Source: Pseudomonadota bacterium
Lineage (GTDB): Bacteria; Pseudomonadota; Alphaproteobacteria; Sphingomonadales; Sphingomonadaceae
Direction: 5' to 3'
Assembly (NCBI GenBank): GCA_023432995.1
Contig: JAEZES010000141.1
Coordinates: forward strand, 1 to 5,201
DNA: 5,201 nucleotides
The notes beneath the pieces are model-generated. The model had not been told where the DNA came from. It ran no database searches and worked only from the letters and a program-made list of their open reading frames with translations. Both the position numbers and the translations under genes were made by a program. Below, piece after piece: positions 1 through 5,201 of this stretch; the first letter of the stretch is position 1; each line of letters opens with the position of its first letter.

Positions 1-48
1 CCGGTCAACCACGCCAACCCCCCGGCGAGCCGCACGGGCTCGTCCTAA
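1..48 (+). CDS. Possible 3' end of an upstream + strand gene (partial)
   Basis: From base 1 one forward frame reads PVNHANPPASRTGSS and ends at TAA (46-48). If real, this is the tail of a gene entering from the left and converging on the cytochrome c gene. Fifteen residues are too few to recognise a family, and the Pro/Ser-rich composition could equally be read-through of non-coding sequence. The other two forward frames stay open across this stretch, so the stop is the only reason to prefer this frame. A GC hairpin (24-44) overlaps the last codons. This is a weak call that the upstream sequence would settle. Confidence 0.2.
   Translation, partial: PVNHANPPASRTGSS
24..44. other. GC-rich hairpin near the left edge
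   Basis: CGAGCC (26-31) pairs with GGCTCG (37-42) around a 5-base loop. One G-U and one G-C pair can extend the stem outwards to 24 and 44. No T-rich tract follows on either strand, so it is not a canonical intrinsic terminator. It could help end transcription of an upstream + gene, or be chance structure in GC-rich DNA. Confidence 0.25.
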
Positions 49-76
49 TGGTACGTCATCGCGCTGGGGTTCAAGG

Positions 77-94
77 GCCGGGCCTGAGCCCGGC
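77..94 (-). terminator. Candidate terminator hairpin after the cytochrome c gene
   Basis: A perfect 7-bp inverted repeat, GCCGGGC (77-83) and GCCCGGC (88-94), flanks a CTGA loop. Read on the minus strand it begins 5 nt after the TAG of the cytochrome c gene, which is where a terminator would sit. It has no clear U-tract, which is common in high-GC alphaproteobacteria but leaves the call uncertain. Being symmetrical, it could also act on a + transcript coming from the left. Confidence 0.45.
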
Positions 95-99
95 GGGAG

Positions 100-753
100 C
101 TACTCGTTGGCGGTCGCGGCGTTGCCCGCGGCGTCCGGCTCGGGCATCGCCGACGCGCCGGCTGCCTCGGCGCCGGGCTCACCCTCGGGGCCGGCAGCTG
201 CGTCCTCGGCCGGTTCTGCCGCCGGAGGCTCGGGCAGCGGCGGGCCGCCGCCGTTCTCGAGCATGTAGAGCATCACGTTGGCGCGATCCTGCGGGTTGCC
301 GAGCCCGGCAAAAGTCATCTTGGTCCCGGCGGCGAACTGCTTCGGCGCCTTGAGCCAGACGTCCATGTTCTCGAACGTCCAGTCGCCGCCATGCCCGGCA
401 AGGTCGCTCGAATAGGCGAAACCGGCGGCATGCTTGCCGATCGGCTTGCCCATGATTCCGAACAGGTTCGGGCCGATGCCGTTGGCGCCGCCCTGCTCGA
501 TCGTGTGGCACGCGGTGCACTTGGCAAAGGTCGCCGCGCCCGCGGCGGCGTCGCCGGTCGCGAGCAGGGTCGCCAGCGCCGGGCCCTCGTCGGCCGCGCC
601 TTCCTCGACCACGCCTTCGATCGGAAATCCCATCTTTTCAGGCCGATGCGGCTTGTCGGCGTTGAAGTACATCCCGCTGCCGATCGAAAGGCCGAGGGCA
701 ACGATGCCCGCACCCAAGGTCCAGCCGGCGATGGTGTTGAAGTTGTCGTTCAT
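100..753 (-). CDS. Membrane-anchored class I cytochrome c (CycM/c552-like)
   Basis: The 217-residue product is a single-haem c-type cytochrome held on the periplasmic face of the inner membrane. Proteins of this type (CycM in Bradyrhizobium, membrane c552 in Paracoccus) carry electrons from the bc1 complex to an aa3-type terminal oxidase. An uncleaved N-terminal anchor lies at about residues 8-28. The haem site C79-T-A-C82-H83 follows in a GDAAAGAATFAKC context, then a GIGPNLFGIMG segment and the likely sixth ligand M146 in GTKMTFAG. After the domain ends near residue 168, about 48 residues form an Ala/Pro/Glu/Gly-rich acidic tail with no recognisable fold. The ATG at 753 has no strong Shine-Dalgarno but places the anchor correctly. 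It is transcribed divergently from pheA across a 116-bp spacer. The family call is firm; the specific redox partner is inferred. Confidence 0.93.
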   Translation of the reverse strand: MNDNFNTIAGWTLGAGIVALGLSIGSGMYFNADKPHRPEKMGFPIEGVVEEGAADEGPALATLLATGDAAAGAATFAKCTACHTIEQGGANGIGPNLFGIMGKPIGKHAAGFAYSSDLAGHGGDWTFENMDVWLKAPKQFAAGTKMTFAGLGNPQDRANVMLYMLENGGGPPLPEPPAAEPAEDAAAGPEGEPGAEAAGASAMPEPDAAGNAATANE

Positions 754-869
754 TGCGAGGATTTCTGCCAGAGTTCCGCTTTGCGCGGTGCTCTAGTGTC
801 GAGGGTCCGCCCGCGCAAGTCCGATAGTCACTTGTCCGCCGCCCGCCGCGCCGTTACCCGCACGGCCGC
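754..869. promoter_or_regulatory. Divergent intergenic promoter region, cytochrome c / pheA
   Basis: This spacer must hold the start signals for both flanking genes. On the minus strand a weak sigma-70-like pair is visible: TTGCGC (818-813) and TAGAGC (795-790) separated by 17 bp. Each box matches consensus at only about half its positions. I see no convincing + promoter and no good Shine-Dalgarno before the pheA ATG. A short dyad, CAAGT-N9-ACTTG (816-834), overlaps the putative minus -35 box. No RNA gene or small ORF is evident. Confidence 0.4.
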
Positions 870-1763
870 ATGGACAGCTACCCCGCCCCCGCCCTCGCGC
901 TGGTCGAAGAGATGCGCATAGCCGCCGCCGCAGCGCCCGAGCGCGCGGTCGCGTTCCAGGGAGCGCCGGGCGCGAACTCGCACCGGGCGGCGCTCGAATG
1001 GGCACCCGACGCGTTGCCGCTGCCGTGCTTCGCGTTCGAGGACGCACTCGACGCCGTGGCCTCGGGCGCCGCGGCGAGCGCGATCATCCCGATCGAGAAC
1101 TCGCAGCACGGCCGGGTCGCCGACATCCATTTCCTGCTGCCGGACAGCGGCCTGTCGATCATCGGCGAGCACTTCCTGCCGATTTCCTACGCCGCGATGG
1201 GGCTGACCAAGGGGCCTTACACCGTCGCCTACAGCCATCCGCAGGCACTCGGCCAGACCCGGCTGTTCCTGCGCGAGCGCGGGATCGTCCCTCTGGCCTA
1301 CGCCGATACGGCGGGGGCGGCGGCGCTGGTCCGCGAACAGGGCGATCCCCTGGCCTGCGCGATCGCTCCGGCGCTGGCCGCCGACCTGTACGGGCTCGAG
1401 ATCGCCGAGGATCACGTCGAGGACGCCAAGGACAACACCACCCGCTTCGTCGTGCTCGCCCGCGAGCCGCTCGACCCGGCGACGCTCGCCGGGGTCCCGG
1501 CGATGACCACGTTCGTGTTCGAGGTGAAGAACGTCCCCGCGGCCCTCTACAAGGCGCTCGGCGGCTTCGCCACCAACGGCGTCAACATGACCAAGCTCGA
1601 GAGCTACCAGCAAGGCGCCAGCTTCTCGGCGACGATGTTCTATGCCGACATCGTCGGCGCACCCGGCGACCCGGCGATCGACCGCGCGCTCGAGGAATTG
1701 GCGTTCCACTGCAAGGAACTGCGCATGCTCGGCAGCTATCCGCAGGCCATGAAGCGCGGCTAG
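870..1763 (+). CDS. pheA: Prephenate dehydratase with C-terminal ACT domain
   Basis: A monofunctional, cytoplasmic prephenate dehydratase of 297 residues that converts prephenate to phenylpyruvate, the step before transamination to phenylalanine. The catalytic domain (about 25-197) carries AFQGAPGANSH (28-38), AIIPIENSQHGRVADIH (71-87), YSHPQALGQ (121-129) and the catalytic Thr-Arg-Phe motif T191-R192-F193 within NTTRFVVLA. The ACT domain (about 213-290), which in this family binds phenylalanine for feedback inhibition, has NGVNMTKLESY (236-246). It shows ESY where enterobacterial and Bacillus enzymes have ESRP, a substitution I recall as usual in alphaproteobacteria. There is no chorismate mutase domain, unlike E. 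coli PheA. The start is chosen because MDSYPAPA resembles recalled sphingomonad homologues, although no good ribosome binding site precedes it. Its TAG overlaps the stop of the convergent halogenase gene. Confidence 0.96.
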   Translation: MDSYPAPALALVEEMRIAAAAAPERAVAFQGAPGANSHRAALEWAPDALPLPCFAFEDALDAVASGAAASAIIPIENSQHGRVADIHFLLPDSGLSIIGEHFLPISYAAMGLTKGPYTVAYSHPQALGQTRLFLRERGIVPLAYADTAGAAALVREQGDPLACAIAPALAADLYGLEIAEDHVEDAKDNTTRFVVLAREPLDPATLAGVPAMTTFVFEVKNVPAALYKALGGFATNGVNMTKLESYQQGASFSATMFYADIVGAPGDPAIDRALEELAFHCKELRMLGSYPQAMKRG

Positions 1764-3316
1764 CCCGCTTCGGCCAGCTCGGCCGGGCAGTAACGGGCGA
1801 CGAACTCTTCGTGAGGCGGCAACGCCTGTGCCGCCTGCTCGACTTCGGCCGCGATCTTGCAGATCTCCGCGGCGATCACCTGAGGGTCGGCGCCTGCCGT
1901 CAGCGGATGGACGCCTTGCGGTTCGAAATGCTGCCCGATCAGCACCGAGCTCCAGCTGCCGAGCTGGAACAGGTGCCCCCCGTCGATCGCCAGGACCCCG
2001 CGCGCGCGCCACAGCTCAAGCACTTCGGCGAGGCTCTCGGGCACGGTCATCGCCTGCATCGCCCGCCAGAACTCCGAATCGTCGCGCCGGCACAAGTGGT
2101 AGTGGGCGATGATGAAGTCGCGCACGCGGACCCATTCCTGCGTGGTCAGGGCGTTGAAGCGGTCGCGCAGGACCGGGTCCATCCGGCGCGTCGGGAACAG
2201 CTCGACGAGCCGCTCGAGCGTCGTCTGAACCAAGTGGATGCTGGTCGATTCGATCGGCTCGAGGAATCCCGCCGCAAGCCCGACCGCGACCACGTTGCCG
2301 ACCCAGTGGCGCCGGCGCATGCCGGTGGCGAACCTGATCAGCCGCGGAGGATCGAGCAGCCTGCCGTCGAGGTTCGCCAGCAGCCGTCGCTCGGCATCGG
2401 CCTCGCTGGTGAACGCGCTGGCGAACACGTGGCCGTTGCCGGTCCGATGCTGCAGCGGAATGCGCCACTGCCAGCCGACCTCATGCGCGGTGGCCCGGGT
2501 ATAAGGCGTTAGCGGACCGGGGAGCCGCTCGCTCGGCACGGCCAGCGCGCGATCCGACGGGATCCACTGCCCCCAGTCCTCGAACGGCTCGTCGAGTTCG
2601 CCGCCCAGCAGCAGGCTGCGAAAGCCCGAACAGTCGACGAACAGGTCGGCCTCGAGCCGGCGTCCGTCGTCGAGCACGACCGCGCCGACATGGCCGCTGT
2701 CGGAGTCTCGTTGGGCCGCGGCGATGCGCCCCTCGATTCGAGCGACGCCGCGCGCCTCGGCGATCGTGCGCAGGTGCCGGGCGTAGAGATGAGCATCGAA
2801 CTGGTAGGCGTAAGTGTAGCGCCCGAGCGGCACCTGCGGATTGCGGTCGGGCAGCGCGAAGCGATTGGCCCGCGCCGCGGCCTTGGCGATGAACATGTCT
2901 TCCCAGGCAGGGTAGTCGGCCCCGGCGACCCGCCGCCCGAGCAGCCACCAGTGGTGCAGACGGACCTGGCGATCGATCTCCCGTCCGGCCCGGCCGAACT
3001 GGTGCAGGTAGCGATCGCCGGGCGAGCCCCAGTCGCGGAACTCGACGCCGAACTTGAACGTCCCCATCGTCGCCTTCATGAAGGCGCGCTCATCGAGCCC
3101 GATCGCCCGGTTGAACTGCTTGATCGGCGGGATCGTCGCCTCGCCGACCCCGACCGTGCCGATCGCCTCGCTCTCGACCAGCCGCACTTCGGTGCCGCGC
3201 GGCATTGCCGTCGCCAGCATCGTCGCGGCCATCCACCCCGCCGAGCCGCCGCCGACGACCAGGATCGAGCGCACGCGCTCCTCGGAAGGCTCTATCGGGC
3301 GCCGATCGCCGGCCAT
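1760..3316 (-). CDS. Tryptophan-halogenase-family flavin-dependent halogenase
   Basis: The 518-residue product belongs to the family (Pfam Trp_halogenase) that uses FADH2 and O2 to make hypohalous acid and halogenate electron-rich aromatics such as indoles. The flavin-binding GGGSAGWMAA lies at 22-31. K88 in TFKFG aligns with the catalytic Lys79 of PrnA/RebH, the signature WxWxIP is present as W282-Q-W-R-I-P287, and E356 in EPIESTSIH matches Glu346 of PrnA. The last halide-site position reads Ser where PrnA/RebH have Gly. Length fits the family. The ATG at 3316 is favoured by GGGGA seven bases upstream. An in-frame GTG, giving MRSILVVGGG after a GAGGAG, is a shorter alternative, and the frame stays open upstream to 3466. 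No flavin reductase, TonB receptor or biosynthetic cluster lies in the window, so the substrate is unknown. It is convergent with pheA and divergent from the DUF4129 gene, with no spacer at the pheA side. Confidence 0.92.
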   Translation of the reverse strand: MAGDRRPIEPSEERVRSILVVGGGSAGWMAATMLATAMPRGTEVRLVESEAIGTVGVGEATIPPIKQFNRAIGLDERAFMKATMGTFKFGVEFRDWGSPGDRYLHQFGRAGREIDRQVRLHHWWLLGRRVAGADYPAWEDMFIAKAAARANRFALPDRNPQVPLGRYTYAYQFDAHLYARHLRTIAEARGVARIEGRIAAAQRDSDSGHVGAVVLDDGRRLEADLFVDCSGFRSLLLGGELDEPFEDWGQWIPSDRALAVPSERLPGPLTPYTRATAHEVGWQWRIPLQHRTGNGHVFASAFTSEADAERRLLANLDGRLLDPPRLIRFATGMRRRHWVGNVVAVGLAAGFLEPIESTSIHLVQTTLERLVELFPTRRMDPVLRDRFNALTTQEWVRVRDFIIAHYHLCRRDDSEFWRAMQAMTVPESLAEVLELWRARGVLAIDGGHLFQLGSWSSVLIGQHFEPQGVHPLTAGADPQVIAAEICKIAAEVEQAAQALPPHEEFVARYCPAELAEAG

Positions 3317-4070
3317 GTCGCAGTCCCCATGGCTGCAGCATGCCGCAACTGCGGCCACAGGCAAGCCCGCCTTGCGCCTCGCCCCGGCGCGTGCCACCAC
3401 CGCCGTCGTGACGAGGGGAACGGGGGACAGTGCCGCGGCCGCTCCGGCCGACAGCTTCGCCGGCAACTGGCAGGCGCTGCGTGCCGACGAGCAGATCCAG
3501 TTTGCCCCGCTCGCCCTGCCCGAAACGCCGGAGCCTCCGGGTTGGCTCGAAGACGTGTTGCGGTTCCTCGGGCGGTTTCTCGGCCCGGCCGCCGAGCCGG
3601 TGCTGTGGATCCTCGCCGGGCTCGGTGTGGCCGTGCTGGCCCTCGTGCTGTGGCAGGTGCTGGCGCCGCTGGCGCGGGAGCGGGGCAGGTCCCGGGCGGC
3701 AGCGACGGGTTCCTCATCGGCCGATTGGACGCCGGACGAGAGCGAGGCGCTGGCGCTGCTCGAGGATGCCGACCGGCTTGCCGCCGAAGGACGCTACGAC
3801 GAGGCCACTCACCTCCTGCTCCGCCGGAGCGTCGGTCAGATCGCCGCCGCGCGCCCGGATCTGCTCGAGCCGTCGAGCACCGCACGCGAGATCGCCGTGA
3901 TGCCCGCCTTGCCCGAAACCGCGCGCGGCGCCTTCGCGATCATTGCCGAGCGCGTCGAGCGCAGCCTGTTCGCCCTGCGCCGCCTGACGGCCGACGACTG
4001 GCAGGCCGCGCGCGCGGGCTATGCCCATTTCGCGCTCGCGGCTCGGCCCGACGCCCTGAGGCCCGCATGA
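3315..4070 (+). CDS. DUF4129 domain membrane protein
   Basis: With the ATG at 3315 the product has 251 residues. It has a poorly structured N-terminus, a segment ALRADEQIQFAPL (54-66) typical of sphingomonad members, one transmembrane helix at about 96-117, and a cytoplasmic C-terminal domain (about 146-243). That domain contains LLEDADRLAAEGRYDEATHLLLRRS, ERVERSLFALRRL and AGYAHFALA, the pattern of DUF4129. No molecular function is established. Such genes usually sit in MoxR ATPase/DUF58 operons with DUF4350 and sometimes SpoIIM-like and RDD proteins, thought to act in envelope stress or protein complex maturation. The start is uncertain: the ATG at 3315 overlaps the halogenase start and has no good ribosome binding site, while in-frame TTG 3372 or GTG 3408 (220 residues) would keep all recognisable sequence and leave a short divergent spacer. 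It overlaps the next gene by ATGA. Confidence 0.8.
   Translation: MSQSPWLQHAATAATGKPALRLAPARATTAVVTRGTGDSAAAAPADSFAGNWQALRADEQIQFAPLALPETPEPPGWLEDVLRFLGRFLGPAAEPVLWILAGLGVAVLALVLWQVLAPLARERGRSRAAATGSSSADWTPDESEALALLEDADRLAAEGRYDEATHLLLRRSVGQIAAARPDLLEPSSTAREIAVMPALPETARGAFAIIAERVERSLFALRRLTADDWQAARAGYAHFALAARPDALRPA
3324..3328 (-). promoter_or_regulatory. Shine-Dalgarno deciding the halogenase start
   Basis: Minus-strand GGGGA sits 7 nt before the ATG at 3316, good spacing for translation initiation. It supports this start over the longer open frame reaching 3466, whose first 50 residues show no family motif. Confidence 0.5.
3342..3355. repeat. Short dyad between halogenase and DUF4129 starts
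   Basis: GCCGCA (3342-3347) and TGCGGC (3350-3355) form a perfect 6-bp inverted repeat around AC, 26 bp upstream of the halogenase ATG. The two-base gap is too tight for an RNA hairpin but suits a dimeric DNA-binding protein. It lies in the 5' part of the DUF4129 frame if that gene starts at 3315, or in the spacer if it starts at 3372 or 3408. It may be chance in this GC-rich DNA. Confidence 0.25.
4058..4061 (+). promoter_or_regulatory. Shine-Dalgarno for the DUF4350 gene
   Basis: GAGG lies 5 nt before the ATG at 4067, inside the last codons of the DUF4129 gene. Together with the ATGA stop/start overlap it points to translational coupling of the two genes. Confidence 0.55.
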
Positions 4071-5201
4071 GCCGCGCGGCTTCGCCGTTTTCGCCGCGCA
4101 CGATCCTCGCCCTGCTGGCCGTCGGCGGGCTGGCCTTCCTGCTGTTCCTCTACGCGATCGGAGCCGGCTGGACCGGACGCACGGACCAGGACGGCGGCGC
4201 CCATGCCGCGGCCAACGGGCTCAACGGCTTCGCCGGACTCGCCCGCCTACTCGAGGCGCAGGGCCATGCGGTGGAGCTGTCGCGCAACGAGGCGCGGTTG
4301 CAGGACGAGGCGCTCCTGGTGCTCACTCCGCAGCTGTTCACCGACGGCGAACGTCTCGCCGGCATCATCGGTGCGCGTCGCTACTATGGTCCGACGCTGG
4401 TGATCCTTCCGAAGTGGTTTGCGATGGAAGCGTCGCGGCTGGGCACCACCGCGGCGCCTCGCGGCTGGGTCGTGCTCGGCGGCGCAGCGGCGCCCGGGTG
4501 GGTCGAGGCTCTCGAAGGGCTCGACGACGCCAAACTGGAGGTCGGCGAGCGCAGGCGCTGGAACGGCCTGGGTCTTGCGGGAACCTTTCCCGTGCCGGGT
4601 CAGGTCCTCGCGCTCGACGCTCCGTCCTACCTGCCGCTGGTGACCGACGAACGGGGTGACCTGCTCGCCGGCTATCTCTCCGACCGCGGTTCCTATCCGG
4701 TCCTCGCCGAAGCGGCCGGGATGCCGGACCGCGATCCGGAGGAGCCCGACACCGACGCCGATCTCTGGCCGGTGGTCATCGTCGCCGAGCCCGACCTAAT
4801 GAACAACTACGGCTTGTCCGACCGCGGGCGCGCACGGCTCGCGCAAGCGATTGTCGCGGCGGCGAGCGAAGGCGCCGACCTGCCGGTGGTGTTCGATCTT
4901 ACGCTCGCCGGGCTGGGGCGTGGCGAGAACCTCCTGACGCTGGCATTCGCTCCGCCGTTCCTTGCCGCGACGCTGGCGCTGCTGATGGCGGCGGCGGTGG
5001 TCGCGTGGCGGGCATTCCGCCGCTTCGGCCCGCCGGTGGCCGAAGCCCCGGCGCTGGCCATGGGCAAGCGCCAGCTGGCCCGCAACGGCGCCGCCGTGGT
5101 CGAGCGCGCCCGCCGGCTGCACCTGCTGGGCCCGCCCTACGCGGCGCTGGTCACCGCCCGCCTGGCCGAGGCGCTCGGCCTGCGCGAGGCCGACCCCGAG
5201 G
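4067..5201 (+). CDS. DUF4350 domain membrane protein (3' end beyond window)
   Basis: The frame is open from ATG 4067 to the window edge, giving 378 residues with no stop. An N-terminal transmembrane helix (about 12-34) precedes a periplasmic domain that begins with GGAHAAANGLNGFAGLARLLE, the usual start of DUF4350. EPDLMNNYGL (241-250) matches the conserved 'gDPDLlNN.GL' signature I recall for the family. A second transmembrane helix (about 291-313) is followed by a cytoplasmic tail with a basic stretch (FRRFG, GKRQLARN), and the C-terminus is missing. Function is unknown. The domain resembles glutamine-amidotransferase-like folds used for partner binding, and the genes usually lie just before a MoxR AAA+ ATPase and a DUF58 protein, which I would expect to the right. 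It is coupled to the DUF4129 gene by ATGA and a GAGG ribosome binding site. Confidence 0.85.
   Translation, partial: MSRAASPFSPRTILALLAVGGLAFLLFLYAIGAGWTGRTDQDGGAHAAANGLNGFAGLARLLEAQGHAVELSRNEARLQDEALLVLTPQLFTDGERLAGIIGARRYYGPTLVILPKWFAMEASRLGTTAAPRGWVVLGGAAAPGWVEALEGLDDAKLEVGERRRWNGLGLAGTFPVPGQVLALDAPSYLPLVTDERGDLLAGYLSDRGSYPVLAEAAGMPDRDPEEPDTDADLWPVVIVAEPDLMNNYGLSDRGRARLAQAIVAAASEGADLPVVFDLTLAGLGRGENLLTLAFAPPFLAATLALLMAAAVVAWRAFRRFGPPVAEAPALAMGKRQLARNGAAVVERARRLHLLGPPYAALVTARLAEALGLREADPE

Noticed and set aside
48..353. Plus-strand open frame at the left end
   Set aside because: It is antisense to the cytochrome c tail and its product is mostly Arg, Ala and Pro, typical of shadow frames.
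828..2012. Long minus-strand open frame of 394 codons across pheA
   Set aside because: It is antisense to pheA, whose motifs are unmistakable, and crosses into the halogenase in a different frame. Its Arg/Gly-rich translation shows no motif, so it is a by-product of high G+C.
998..2512. Plus-strand open frame of 504 codons across pheA and the halogenase
   Set aside because: It runs through pheA in another frame and antisense to the halogenase. The translation is Arg/Pro-rich with no family features.
3317..3466. 50-residue N-terminal extension of the halogenase
   Set aside because: The frame is open to an ATG at 3466, but the extra residues carry no motif, lie antisense to the DUF4129 coding region, and the ATG at 3316 has a better ribosome binding site and typical family spacing to the flavin motif.
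3430..3900. Plus-strand open frame of 156 codons inside the DUF4129 gene
   Set aside because: It lies in a different frame from the DUF4129 domain and transmembrane helix, and its translation is Arg/Ser/Pro-rich without motifs.
4796..5122. Minus-strand open frames opposite the end of the DUF4350 gene
   Set aside because: The plus frame holds the conserved DUF4350 signature and transmembrane helix; the minus frames are compositionally biased shadows.

Overview
This GC-rich window (roughly 70% G+C by eye) has the look of an alphaproteobacterial chromosome, most likely Sphingomonadales and possibly an Erythrobacteraceae-like lineage. That assignment rests on recalled family features: a membrane-anchored CycM-type cytochrome c divergent from a prephenate dehydratase that starts MDSYPAPA and carries the alphaproteobacterial ACT-domain variant, plus a DUF4129-DUF4350 pair. 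No sequence search was run. I see no mobile element, CRISPR array, tRNA or rRNA.

Layout: bases 1-99 hold the possible tail of an upstream + gene and two GC hairpins. Positions 100-753 (-) encode a membrane-anchored class I cytochrome c with an acidic Ala/Pro/Glu tail. A 116-bp divergent spacer (754-869) follows, then pheA (870-1763, +), the last-step enzyme of the phenylpyruvate branch. A tryptophan-halogenase-family flavoenzyme (1760-3316, -) converges on pheA and overlaps it at a shared CTAG. It diverges from a DUF4129 membrane protein gene (about 3315-4070, +) whose most upstream plausible ATG overlaps the halogenase ATG at a shared CATG. A DUF4350 membrane protein gene (4067 to beyond 5201, +) is coupled to the DUF4129 gene by an ATGA overlap and runs off the window.

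The genes fall into functional blocks: respiration (cytochrome c), aromatic amino acid synthesis (PheA), a flavin-dependent halogenase of unknown substrate, and the start of what is usually a MoxR ATPase/DUF58-type membrane-associated operon. The most interesting item is the halogenase. It keeps the flavin-binding motif, the catalytic Lys and Glu equivalents and WxWxIP, and it fits between its neighbours with essentially no intergenic DNA. I did not find a clearly novel multi-gene system here; the rest is conventional.
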